DNA of 64,000 nt from Tenacibaculum sp. MAR_2010_89 (lineage in GTDB: Bacteria > Bacteroidota > Bacteroidia > Flavobacteriales > Flavobacteriaceae). Of the stretch, positions 38,774 to 47,972 are shown in pieces. The stretch is taken from positions 2,914,001-2,978,000 of the forward strand of contig NZ_FNUB01000005.1 of NCBI RefSeq assembly GCF_900105985.1. The letters are read 5' to 3'. The stretch's first letter is position 1. The number at the start of each line of letters is the position of its first letter. The notes under the pieces were generated by a model. That model saw nothing but the letters and a program-made list of their open reading frames with translations, was not told the DNA's origin and made no database searches. A program made the translations under genes and the position numbers.

Positions 38774-40615
38774 ATGAGAAAAATAGCCATCATAGCAGTC
38801 ACTGAAAAAGGAATAGAAAAAGCCCTTATTATTCAGAAAGAATTTCCAAAATCATTAGTCATAACTACTTTACAGTCTAGTAATGAAAGTGTATCAACTA
38901 TTACGTCTATTTCTGACTATTTAGCTGATAATTTTATGAAACTAGATGGTATTTGTTTTGTAACAGCCTTGGGTATTTGCGTACGCTTAATTGCTCCGTA
39001 TATTCAAGATAAAAACACCGATCCAGCAGTAATTTCTGTTGATGATTTAGGGTTACATGTGCAATCTGTATTAAGCGGACATAAAGGTGGAGCGAATGAT
39101 TTTGCATCAAAAACAGCGAGTGTATTAGGAGCAAATGCTGTAATATCGACCTCAAGTGATGTACAAAATATTTGGGCTTTAGATACTCTTGGAAGTCAAT
39201 TTAATTGGCAAACAGAAAGTTCAATAGCTAAAAATAAAATAATGGCATTGTTTGCTAATAACAAACCTACTGCGTTACTTTTAGATATTAAAGATAAAGG
39301 CACACAGCATTTAGAAAAAACAGTTCCTAGTTTTGTGACTATTTTTTATAATGAAAAAGATATTGATTATACACAGTTCGAATTATTTATTGCGGTAAGT
39401 TATAAAGTTTACGAAGCAAAAATTCCTAGTTTATTTTTAATTCCGAAAGTATTATCTGTTGGTTCTGGATGTTCTAAACAATTAGATTTCGAGTTATTTC
39501 AAGAAACCTTAAAATCAAAACTAGCTGCTGAAGGATTATACTTTTCTGCCATCAAAAACTTTGGTTCTATTGATATTAAAGCGGAACAGCAAGCTTATTT
39601 AGATTTTAGTGAGGCTAACAATATTCCTTTCAGCACATTTACTTCTGATAGAATAAACACTGTTACGATACCTAACCCAAGTGCAATGGTACAATCAAAA
39701 ATTGGTGTTAATGGTGTTTCAGAATCTTGCGCGATGTTACTTTCTGGAAATAATGATTTACTTGTTGAAAAACAGAAAATTCATTTAGAGAACAGTGAAA
39801 AATTCACTTTTTCGGTTGCTTTAAGCGCTGAAGTAGCTCGTAAAACAACGGTTGCTATTATTGGTGCAGGACCTGGTGATGAGGAATTAATAACTGTAAA
39901 AGGAAAACAATATTTAGAAGAAGCAGACTGTGTGTTATATGCTGGAAGTTTGATTCCTGAAGAAATGACCAATTGGTGTAAACCAGGAGCGGTAGTTAGA
40001 AACTCTGCAATGATGACTTTAGAGGAGCAAGTATCTTTAATGCAAGAACATTATAAAAAAGGAAACGCTATTGTTCGTTTACAATGTGGTGACCCTTCTT
40101 TATATGGTGCTATTCAAGAACAAATGACCATTTTTGATGAATTGGAAATGGATTACTTTATTGTACCTGGTATTTCTTCTTTTAGTGCAGCAGCAGCAGT
40201 ATTAAAATCGGAATTCACCATACCCGAAGTAGTACAATCTATTGTATTAACTCGTGGTGAAGGAAAAACTCCTATGCCATCAAAAGAAAGTATTTCAGCA
40301 TTTGCAGCAACAAATTCAACCATGTGTATCTTTTTAAGTGTTGGTATTGCTAAAAAAGTAGAAGCACAACTATTAGAACATTTTGATGCCGATACACCCG
40401 TGGCAGTTATGTATCGAATTTCTTGGAAAGATGAAGAAATATTTCAAGGAAAATTAGAAAACCTGGCACAAATTGTAAAAGAGAGTAAAAAAACTAGAAC
40501 TGTATTAATTGTAGTAGGTCATGCTATTGGAGCTCGTAAAAACAGATCGCAGTTATACAGCCCTGAATGGAAACATATTTTTAGAACTAATAAGAAATTT
40601 GTAGTTACAGAATAA
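38774..40615 (+). CDS. cobM: CbiG-CobM fusion: cobalt-precorrin-5A hydrolase and precorrin-4 C11-methyltransferase
   Basis: A 613-aa protein. Residues 1 to about 345 are CbiG: SGHKGGANDFA (about 101-111), VLSVGSGCSK, then GVNGVSESCAML. Residues about 358-613 are CobM/CbiF: IIGAGPGDEELITVKG, LQCGDPSLYGA, VPGISSFSAAAA. CbiG opens the delta-lactone in the cobalt-early route, so its presence argues for that pathway despite cobN nearby. Next gene is 18 bp downstream. Confidence 0.92.
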   Translation: MRKIAIIAVTEKGIEKALIIQKEFPKSLVITTLQSSNESVSTITSISDYLADNFMKLDGICFVTALGICVRLIAPYIQDKNTDPAVISVDDLGLHVQSVLSGHKGGANDFASKTASVLGANAVISTSSDVQNIWALDTLGSQFNWQTESSIAKNKIMALFANNKPTALLLDIKDKGTQHLEKTVPSFVTIFYNEKDIDYTQFELFIAVSYKVYEAKIPSLFLIPKVLSVGSGCSKQLDFELFQETLKSKLAAEGLYFSAIKNFGSIDIKAEQQAYLDFSEANNIPFSTFTSDRINTVTIPNPSAMVQSKIGVNGVSESCAMLLSGNNDLLVEKQKIHLENSEKFTFSVALSAEVARKTTVAIIGAGPGDEELITVKGKQYLEEADCVLYAGSLIPEEMTNWCKPGAVVRNSAMMTLEEQVSLMQEHYKKGNAIVRLQCGDPSLYGAIQEQMTIFDELEMDYFIVPGISSFSAAAAVLKSEFTIPEVVQSIVLTRGEGKTPMPSKESISAFAATNSTMCIFLSVGIAKKVEAQLLEHFDADTPVAVMYRISWKDEEIFQGKLENLAQIVKESKKTRTVLIVVGHAIGARKNRSQLYSPEWKHIFRTNKKFVVTE

Positions 40616-40633
40616 TTCATAAATAAGAAGAAA

Positions 40634-41425
40634 ATGATATTAGTATTTGGAGGAACAACAGAAGGTAAAAAAGTAGCAACATTGCTTCAAGAGAAATCGA
40701 TGCCTTTTGTGTACTCAACAAAAACAAATATTCCTTTTCAAGAAAATGATATTGCAAATTATAGATATGGAGCTTTAGATCAAAAACAGTTAGAAAAATA
40801 TCTGCTAGAAAACGATGTGAAAATTATTATTAATGCTTCTCATCCTTTTGCTGAACTGCTCCATAATACAATTGCTAACGTAGCAGAAAGTTTACAAATA
40901 CCAGTTATTCGATTTGGTAGAAAACTACTTCCAAGAACAATAAACCCATTAGTTTCGTATGTAAATACTTATGATGATGCTTGTGAGTTATTAGAAAAAC
41001 ATCAGGTAATACTGGCTTTAACAGGTGTTCAATCTATTAAAAGATTAAAACCTTGGTGGCAAAAACAATCTATCTTTTTTAGAATACTGAACAGACCAGA
41101 ATCCTTAGCTATTGCTGCTGAAAGCAACTTCCCTGAAAAACAATTGATCTTAGGTTTGCCTTCAGATAATTTGGAAAAAGAAATAGACTTAATTAACACA
41201 AAGTCTATCGATTTAATCTTAACAAAAGAAACAGGAAACAGTGGTTTTTTAAGCACAAAAATTAATGCTGCTTTAAAAACGGATACACAAATCATCATCA
41301 TCACACAACCAGAAATCCCACCTTACTTTCAACAAGTATTTAATGTAGTTGAGTTAGAAAACTTACTTACTAGTACGCAACGTTCATTATCGCTAACTAA
41401 TAACACTACTGTAAAATGGGATTAA
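40634..41425 (+). CDS. cobK: Precorrin-6A reductase CobK/CbiJ
   Basis: A 263-aa protein beginning ILVFGGTTEGKKVA, the family start, with NASHPFAELLH (about 67-77) and TKETGNSGFLSTKI (the KESG-like motif). It reduces the precorrin-6 macrocycle with NAD(P)H. Overlaps cbiD by 10 bp. Confidence 0.9.
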   Translation: MILVFGGTTEGKKVATLLQEKSMPFVYSTKTNIPFQENDIANYRYGALDQKQLEKYLLENDVKIIINASHPFAELLHNTIANVAESLQIPVIRFGRKLLPRTINPLVSYVNTYDDACELLEKHQVILALTGVQSIKRLKPWWQKQSIFFRILNRPESLAIAAESNFPEKQLILGLPSDNLEKEIDLINTKSIDLILTKETGNSGFLSTKINAALKTDTQIIIITQPEIPPYFQQVFNVVELENLLTSTQRSLSLTNNTTVKWD

Positions 41426-42501
41426 GAAAAGTACCTAAAGGTCCCTTAAGAGAAGGTTTTACAACCGGAACTTCTGCAACTGCAGCTGCTAAATCAGGAT
41501 TGATGGCTATTATTCATCAAAAAAAGATTAATACAGTTAGTGTTCATTTACCTATTGATAAAGTTCTTGAAATACCAATTCATCATTGTGAGTTTACTGA
41601 AAACACCGCTAAATGTTCAGTTATTAAAGACGCTGGTGACGATCCTGATGTAACAAATGGAGCCGAAATTGGATGTATTTTAAAGTTAACGCAAGAAAAA
41701 GAAATTCAGTTTATCGCAGGTGAAGGTGTTGGTACTGTTACGCTTAAAGGTTTGGAACTTGCTATAGGAGAGCCTGCTATTAATCCTGTACCTAGAAAAA
41801 TGATTACTAGTGCTATTCAAAAGTTATTGCACGATTATGATTTAGAATGTGGTGTATCGGTAACCGTATATGTTACGGATGGCAAAAAGTTAGCAAAACG
41901 TACACTTAATGAACGTGTAGGAATCATGAATGGTTTGTCTATTTTAGGTACAAGTGGTATCGTAAAACCCTACTCTTCCTCTTCATATATAGCAAGTATA
42001 GAACAAGGTATTGATGTTGCAATTGCTAATAACATTTCAGAGTTAGTTATTAATTCAGGCGCAAGAAGTGAAAAGTATTTATCTAATAAATTCAATCATT
42101 TACCTGAATATGCTTTTATCCATTACGGAAATTGGATTGGTGAAACACTCACTAAAATAAATAAATCTCCCATTAAAAAAGTTAGCATTGGTATTATGCT
42201 AGGAAAAGCTGTAAAACTAGCTGGAGGAGTTACAGATACGCATAGTTGTGTTTCCAGCTGGAATAAAGATTTTGTCGTTGATTTAGCTCTTCAAGTTGGT
42301 TTTTATGAAGCTGATAAAATCAAAGAATTAAACATGGCTGGGAGGTTAATTGAATTATTTGATTTTGAACAAAACTCTCCTTTCTTTCAATTATTACTAG
42401 AACATTGTTACCAACATACACATATAAAAATTAAACAGGTAGAGTTAAGTATTTACCTTATACATAAAAACGGAACCCTTATTAAACATATTAAAAAATG
42501 A
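41416..42501 (+). CDS. cbiD: Cobalt-precorrin-5B C1-methyltransferase CbiD
   Basis: A 361-aa protein with the CbiD hallmarks LREGFTTGTSATAAAKSG (N-terminus), VIKDAGDDPDVTNGAEIG (about 69-86), RTLNERVGIMNGLSILGTSG and GKAVKLAGGVTDTHS. It is the cobalt-early route enzyme that replaces CobF. Overlaps the transporter-like gene by 4 bp. Confidence 0.95.
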   Translation: MGLRKVPKGPLREGFTTGTSATAAAKSGLMAIIHQKKINTVSVHLPIDKVLEIPIHHCEFTENTAKCSVIKDAGDDPDVTNGAEIGCILKLTQEKEIQFIAGEGVGTVTLKGLELAIGEPAINPVPRKMITSAIQKLLHDYDLECGVSVTVYVTDGKKLAKRTLNERVGIMNGLSILGTSGIVKPYSSSSYIASIEQGIDVAIANNISELVINSGARSEKYLSNKFNHLPEYAFIHYGNWIGETLTKINKSPIKKVSIGIMLGKAVKLAGGVTDTHSCVSSWNKDFVVDLALQVGFYEADKIKELNMAGRLIELFDFEQNSPFFQLLLEHCYQHTHIKIKQVELSIYLIHKNGTLIKHIKK

Positions 42502-43214
42502 CTTTAACTTCTTTAATTAGGCCTTTAATGGCTGGAATTTTACATTCATTTGAACCAGATCATGTTACAGCTGTTTCAGTACTAGCAACTGAAAACGCTA
42601 TTAACAAAAAAAAGGTCAGCTTCAAAACTGTATTTAAAGCATCACAATGGGCTTTTGGTCATTCTGTAACCTTATTACTTTTTGGAGGAATTGCCTTACT
42701 ATTTAAAAGCATGGCAACTCTTTTTGTAAATGATATTTCTTTCTATGCTGAGTTAGCAGTTGGGCCTATTATGATTTGGTTGGGAGTTGTAGCCATTAAA
42801 AGAAATCATGCTATTAATGAAATGGTAAATGATCATAAAAAGATTGAGCCACATGAGCATGAACTGTCTAACCCTATACATTTACATGGTACTAAAGGAG
42901 AAGAAATAGCTGTTAACCCAATGAATAAATCATTCTGGATTGGTATGTTACACGGTCTTGCAGGTACTGGAGGTGCATTAACATCTGCATTAGTTCTAAG
43001 TAGTACAACAGTAACAGACGCTATTCTAATTCTAGCAGTTGAATCATTAGGTATTATTATAGCAATGGGAGTTTACAGCTATGTATTAATAGCAGTAATG
43101 AGTCGTTTTTTAGAACGAAACTTAGCTATTTTTAAATGGATGAATGGTATTGCAGGAGTTGCTTCTGCTATTATTGGAGTTATATGGTTATATAATAGTA
43201 TTTCTGGATTATGA
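42498..43214 (+). CDS. Ni/Co transporter-like (UreH/RcnA-type) membrane protein
   Basis: A 238-aa protein with about six helices. The first helix has HSFEPDHVTAVSVL, the H-x4-DH metal motif of nickel/cobalt permeases; FGHSVTLLLFGG follows in the next. A His/Glu-rich loop (HKKIEPHEHELSNPIHLHG) separates the two halves, and HGLAGTGGALTSAL opens the second. Position between cbiD and the chelatase gene argues for cobalt supply. Confidence 0.8.
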   Translation: MTLTSLIRPLMAGILHSFEPDHVTAVSVLATENAINKKKVSFKTVFKASQWAFGHSVTLLLFGGIALLFKSMATLFVNDISFYAELAVGPIMIWLGVVAIKRNHAINEMVNDHKKIEPHEHELSNPIHLHGTKGEEIAVNPMNKSFWIGMLHGLAGTGGALTSALVLSSTTVTDAILILAVESLGIIIAMGVYSYVLIAVMSRFLERNLAIFKWMNGIAGVASAIIGVIWLYNSISGL

Positions 43215-44854
43215 TAAAAAATCAAAAACATACTAATTTTCCTTTTTCAGCTATTGTTGGTCAAGATAATTTTAAACTAGCACTTATTTTAAATTTAGTT
43301 GACCCTCTTATTGGCGGAGTACTAGCTATTGGAGATAAAGGAACTGGAAAGACTACATTAATTCGTTCGTTAACCAATTTAATGGGAGAACAACAAAATT
43401 ATCCTTTTATTAACTTACCTATTGGTGTTTCTGAAGACCGACTTATTGGAAACATCGATCTAGAGCAATTGATAAATGCTAAAAAGGAAATCATTAACCC
43501 TGGTTTAATGGCAAAAGCACACCAAGGAATTTTATATGTTGATGAGGTTAATTTATTACAAGATTACCTTACTGATATATTACTAGATGCTGCTGCTTCT
43601 GGTAATTATTATTTAGAAAGAGAAGGTGTATCACATTATTTTAAAAGTAGGTTTTGTTTAGTAGGCTCTATGAACCCAGAAGAAGGAAATCTAAGACCAC
43701 AACTAAAAGATCGTTTTGGCTTGAGTGTTTTAATAAAAACACCAACCGACTCAAAAATACGTCAACAAATCATAAAGCAACGTTTTCAATTTGATGATAA
43801 TCCTTCGCAATTTATTAATTCATACAAAGAGCAAAATGAAAAAATAGCTACGCGAATTAGCAATGCTAAAATAAAATTGAAATCTATAAAAATAGAAGAT
43901 GCTATTATTGAGTATTGTAGTGAATTAGCGATCAAACATCAAGTAGAAGGGCTACGTGCTGATATTTTATTAGTAAAAACAGCTAGAGCTTTTGCTGCAT
44001 ATCAAAACATTTCTGAAATAACTAAAGAGGCTGTCGATACTATTGCTGATTTCGTATTAAATCATCGAAAATCACAAACGCCCCCTAATCAACAAAACGA
44101 TTCTCAAAAACAAGAAAATAAATCTCAAGAACAATCTTCTGAAAACAATCCTTCAAAAGAAGAAAATATACATATTCGTATTCCTAAAAACACATTTCAA
44201 AAACAAAAAGAAACTACATCCAATACAATTGAGCAAGGAGTTAAAGCTCGTTTAAACAAGGAAGGTACTATACTAGAAAGCGATACAAAAAAAACGGTAA
44301 GTCAATATTTAGCAACTGATAAATTCGAATTGAAAACGAAACGAAAAAATAACCTTTTAAAGCAACATCATATCTTTTTAATAGATTCTAGTGGTTCAAT
44401 GTTAAAGGAGCAAATCATAGCTTATGCTAAAGGAGCAGTCAATAAAATCGCTGAAAACTCGAAAACTCAGAACACACAGTTTTCTATTGTGTCTCTATTT
44501 AATGGAGGAGCTCAATTAATTTTAAGTCATACTAGCATTTTACAAGAATTAGAAAACACGTTAACAACACTTAAAACTGGAGGTAAAACAAGTTTAAAAG
44601 CCGGTTTTAAACAAGTTAAATCAATTTGTACTGACATAGATTACAACCACAATCTTCATATAATTACTGATGGTAAACTAAATACTGGAGACGATCTTGA
44701 AGCTACAGTATTGGCTTTTCAAACATTTTGTAAAGGAATAAAGAACACACAAGTAATAGATGCAGAAAAAGGATTTGTTAAAATTGGAGAAGCTTTAGAA
44801 TTTTCAAATAGAATTAATGCAAACTATGAAATTTTAATTACTGAAACCTTATAA
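43211..44854 (+). CDS. ChlI-ChlD-type chelatase subunit (AAA+ and VWA domains)
   Basis: A 547-aa protein. The N-half is a MoxR/ChlI AAA+ ATPase (GDKGTGKTT Walker A about 43-51; ILYVDEVNLLQDY Walker B; FCLVGSMNPEEG). A Gln/Glu/Asn/Ser-rich hinge follows (about 292-325). The C-half is a von Willebrand A domain with the MIDAS motif IDSSGSM and ITDGKLNTGDD. It corresponds to a fused CobS/CobT-like partner that drives the CobN chelatase encoded downstream. Confidence 0.9.
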   Translation: MIKNQKHTNFPFSAIVGQDNFKLALILNLVDPLIGGVLAIGDKGTGKTTLIRSLTNLMGEQQNYPFINLPIGVSEDRLIGNIDLEQLINAKKEIINPGLMAKAHQGILYVDEVNLLQDYLTDILLDAAASGNYYLEREGVSHYFKSRFCLVGSMNPEEGNLRPQLKDRFGLSVLIKTPTDSKIRQQIIKQRFQFDDNPSQFINSYKEQNEKIATRISNAKIKLKSIKIEDAIIEYCSELAIKHQVEGLRADILLVKTARAFAAYQNISEITKEAVDTIADFVLNHRKSQTPPNQQNDSQKQENKSQEQSSENNPSKEENIHIRIPKNTFQKQKETTSNTIEQGVKARLNKEGTILESDTKKTVSQYLATDKFELKTKRKNNLLKQHHIFLIDSSGSMLKEQIIAYAKGAVNKIAENSKTQNTQFSIVSLFNGGAQLILSHTSILQELENTLTTLKTGGKTSLKAGFKQVKSICTDIDYNHNLHIITDGKLNTGDDLEATVLAFQTFCKGIKNTQVIDAEKGFVKIGEALEFSNRINANYEILITETL

Positions 44855-44864
44855 TTTATATTTT

Positions 44865-46181
44865 TTGACCAAACAATTCATCATATCAGCACCCAATAGT
44901 AACGCAGGAAAAACAACTATTACGTTAGGTTTATTACGTTTAATTAAACGTAAAAACATAGAAATACAACCTTTTAAAGTTGGTCCTGATTATATTGACC
45001 CAAAATTCCATGAATTAGCTTGTGGTAAAGTTGGTGTTAATTTAGATTTATTTATGATGTCTCAACAAGATATCAATAATAACTTATCTCATTACGGGAA
45101 AAAAGCTGATATTAACTGTATTGAAGGTGTAATGGGGTTATTTGATGGGGCTAAAAAGGATAGCGGTAGCACTGCCGAATTAGCAAAAAAACTCAAAACA
45201 CCAGTAATACTTGTTGTAGACGCAAAAGCTGTTGCGTATTCTGTTGCTCCTCTCATTCAAGGTTTTATAAATTTTGATACCGATGTTAAAATAATTGGAG
45301 TTATTTTTAATCGTGTAGGTTCAGAAAGACATTATAGAATGCTAAAAGAAGCTTGTGATGACATCAATGTAAATTGCTTTGGTTATTTAGCTAATCTTAA
45401 AAATATTGAAATTCCATCAAGGCATTTAGGGTTAAATATTCAACAAATAGAAAAATTTGACGTTATTATTGATGAGATTGCTACCGAGCTAGAAAAAACA
45501 CTAGACTGGAATGCTATTTTGGAAATTTCTAAAAAAGTGGAACCTATTCTTACTTCAACGCATAAAACAGTAGCTTCTAAAAATATAACATTTGCTATTG
45601 CTAAAGATGAAGCTTTCAATTTTATTTATCCCCATAATATAAATGCTATGAAACAATTGGGCGAAGTTATTTTTTTTAGCCCTATTCATGATTCTGAAAT
45701 TCCAAAATGTGATTTTATATTTCTTCCAGGAGGCTACCCTGAATCTTACTTAAAAGAACTTTCTTCTAATACTTCGATGTTAAAAAGCATCAAAACATTC
45801 GCTGAGAATAATGGCCAAGTTTATGCAGAATGTGGTGGAATGATGTATTTAGGGAAAGCTATTATTTCTGAAGAAAACAAACCTTTTAAAATGGTTAATT
45901 ATTTTGATTTTGAATCGACCATAGCAAATAAAAAATTGCATTTAGGCTATAGAACAACCATAACAAATAACCACATTTTTAAAGGACACGAGTTTCATTA
46001 TTCTAGTTTACAAAACGATAATGAAACTACTATAAATGCAACAGTTTTGAACGCTAGAGATAGTAAAACTGATACTAAAATTCATAAAAAAAATAAAGTA
46101 ATAGGTTCATACATACATCATTATTTTGGTACACCTGAAATACTATTACAATTAATTAACCAACTAAATAACGACATATGA
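44865..46181 (+). CDS. cobB: Cobyrinate a,c-diamide synthase CobB/CbiA
   Basis: A 438-aa amidotransferase. SAPNSNAGKTTITLGLL at the start binds ATP, FKVGPDYIDPKFHELA is the family motif, EGVMGLFDGA follows, and the glutaminase domain has YAECGGMMYLGKA and a C-terminal HYHYFG-like GSYIHHYFG. It amidates the a and c side chains. Translation begins at TTG (44865); no ATG lies upstream in frame near the preceding stop. Confidence 0.93.
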   Translation: MTKQFIISAPNSNAGKTTITLGLLRLIKRKNIEIQPFKVGPDYIDPKFHELACGKVGVNLDLFMMSQQDINNNLSHYGKKADINCIEGVMGLFDGAKKDSGSTAELAKKLKTPVILVVDAKAVAYSVAPLIQGFINFDTDVKIIGVIFNRVGSERHYRMLKEACDDINVNCFGYLANLKNIEIPSRHLGLNIQQIEKFDVIIDEIATELEKTLDWNAILEISKKVEPILTSTHKTVASKNITFAIAKDEAFNFIYPHNINAMKQLGEVIFFSPIHDSEIPKCDFIFLPGGYPESYLKELSSNTSMLKSIKTFAENNGQVYAECGGMMYLGKAIISEENKPFKMVNYFDFESTIANKKLHLGYRTTITNNHIFKGHEFHYSSLQNDNETTINATVLNARDSKTDTKIHKKNKVIGSYIHHYFGTPEILLQLINQLNNDI

Positions 46182-46768
46182 AAATTTACACAAGAAAAGG
46201 AGACAAAGGAAGTACCGGCGTTTTTGGAGGAAAAAGAGAATTTAAAAACTCTGCTCGAATTGAATGTATTGGAACCTTGGATGAGGTAAATTCTACCATA
46301 GGTTTATTACGCTCTAAACTAGGAAATGACCATGAATGGCAACCAAATTTACATCGTATTCAAAAAGATATGATGAATATGATGTCGCATTTAGCACGCC
46401 CGTCAGATTCTAAAAAAGTAAATCCAAATCCTGAGCCTAAAGACGGTGCTGAATTTTGTGAACAATGGTTAGATGAAATGGAAGACAGTATCAGTTCTCC
46501 TTCTGACTATTTTTTACTACCTGGAGGAAATGAAATATCTGCACTTTGCCATGTTTGTAGAACGCAAGTAAGAAGAGGAGAACGACAATTGGTTACTTTA
46601 ATGCAAGAAGATCCTGAATGTGTACATGATTATATTATGAGTTATGTAAACAGAATGTCTGATTTATTCTTTACCATGGCAAGAGCTGAAATGGACAAGC
46701 ATGGTGTAGCTGAAGAAAAATGGAATCTTTTCTTATACAAAAGAAAGAAAAAAGCAGTTAAAAAATAG
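46178..46768 (+). CDS. pduO: Cob(I)alamin adenosyltransferase, PduO type
   Basis: A 196-aa protein with the PduO signatures IYTRKGDKGSTGVFGG (2-17), IECIGTLDEVNSTIGLLRS, and CHVCRTQVRRGERQL. It transfers the adenosyl group of ATP to Co(I). Overlaps cobB by 4 bp. Confidence 0.93.
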   Translation: MKIYTRKGDKGSTGVFGGKREFKNSARIECIGTLDEVNSTIGLLRSKLGNDHEWQPNLHRIQKDMMNMMSHLARPSDSKKVNPNPEPKDGAEFCEQWLDEMEDSISSPSDYFLLPGGNEISALCHVCRTQVRRGERQLVTLMQEDPECVHDYIMSYVNRMSDLFFTMARAEMDKHGVAEEKWNLFLYKRKKKAVKK

Positions 46769-46832
46769 TTCTGAACTTATTTCAGAATCAAATAAAAAAA
46801 CAATTCAATAGTAACAATTTATATTTTTAAAA

Positions 46833-47909
46833 ATGAATAAGAAAATACCAATTACCATCGTTACCGGATTTTTAGGTGTAGGAAAAACTACCTTAGTACA
46901 TAACATGTTAAGAAATGCCAATGGAAAGCGTATTGCTGTGTTGGTTAATGAATTTGGAGAAGTAGATGTAGATGGGCAATTAATTGCATCCTCAGAATGT
47001 GGTGATGACGATTGTAATTTAGTACAACTACCAAACGGTTGCATTTGCTGTACTGTACAAGAAGAGTTTTTACCTTCTATGTTACAATTATTAGAACGTA
47101 AAGAAGAAATTGACCACATCGTTATTGAAACTTCAGGTTTATCAATGCCTAAACCTTTAGTAAAAGCTGTTAATTGGCCAGATTTAAAACCTCATATAAC
47201 TATAGATTCAGTGATTACAGTAGTAGATGCTGTAGGAATTGCAACAGGTGAAATTTGTGACAGAGAACGTGTGCAAGCACAACGTTTAGCAGATGATTCT
47301 TTAGATCATGAAACACCTATTGAGGAGTTATTTTTAGATCAATTATCATGTGCTGATTTAGTTTTAGTAAGCAAAAGAGATTTAGTTGACGATAAAAAAT
47401 TTGAAGAGATAACTAAAATAGTAACCGCTAAAGCAAGACCAAATACTAAAATTATACCTGTAGAAAATGGAACGTTAGATAATAGTTTATTGTTAGGTAT
47501 TGAAGCTTCTGCTGAAGATGATGTAGATAATCGTCATTCTATTCACGAAGAGCATCATAAGTCAGGAAATCACCACCATCATAATGATGATATTAAAACT
47601 ATTTTGTTAGAGTATTCTGAAACAGCAGCTATTAAAGCTTTAGTAAATGATTTAAAAGCATTGGTAGAAAAACATGAAATTTATAGAATTAAAGGTTTTG
47701 TTAACATTCCTAACAAACCTATGCGCATGGTTTTACAAGGTGTAGGTTCTCGTTTCGATTATTATTTTGAAAGACCTTGGGGAGCTAATGAAGAGCGTAA
47801 AACAAGTATCGTTGTTATTGGTAAAAATATAGAATTGACTGAAAAAAATGAAGTGATTACTCATGCTCATTCGCATAGTCATAGTCACAGTCACGGACAT
47901 TCTCATTAA
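46833..47909 (+). CDS. cobW: CobW-type metal-chaperone GTPase
   Basis: A 358-aa COG0523/CobW protein: P-loop TGFLGVGKTT (11-20), CxCC metal site CICC (70-73), VIETSGLSMP, and SKRDLVDD in the GTP-binding region. A His-rich loop (EEHHKSGNHHHHND) and a C-terminal His tail (alternating SH/HS to the end) would bind metal, probably Co2+, for the adjacent CobN. Downstream of the pduO-like gene after 64 bp. Confidence 0.92.
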   Translation: MNKKIPITIVTGFLGVGKTTLVHNMLRNANGKRIAVLVNEFGEVDVDGQLIASSECGDDDCNLVQLPNGCICCTVQEEFLPSMLQLLERKEEIDHIVIETSGLSMPKPLVKAVNWPDLKPHITIDSVITVVDAVGIATGEICDRERVQAQRLADDSLDHETPIEELFLDQLSCADLVLVSKRDLVDDKKFEEITKIVTAKARPNTKIIPVENGTLDNSLLLGIEASAEDDVDNRHSIHEEHHKSGNHHHHNDDIKTILLEYSETAAIKALVNDLKALVEKHEIYRIKGFVNIPNKPMRMVLQGVGSRFDYYFERPWGANEERKTSIVVIGKNIELTEKNEVITHAHSHSHSHSHGHSH

Positions 47910-47972
47910 TAAATAATTTGCTGTTCTATTATATCAATAAATAGTATTTAGGTTTCATAAAAAATATAAAGC

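Noticed and set aside
46769..46787. Hairpin TTCTGAA/TTCAGAA after the PduO-type gene
   Set aside because: Short stem and no T-run; cobW probably continues the same transcript.
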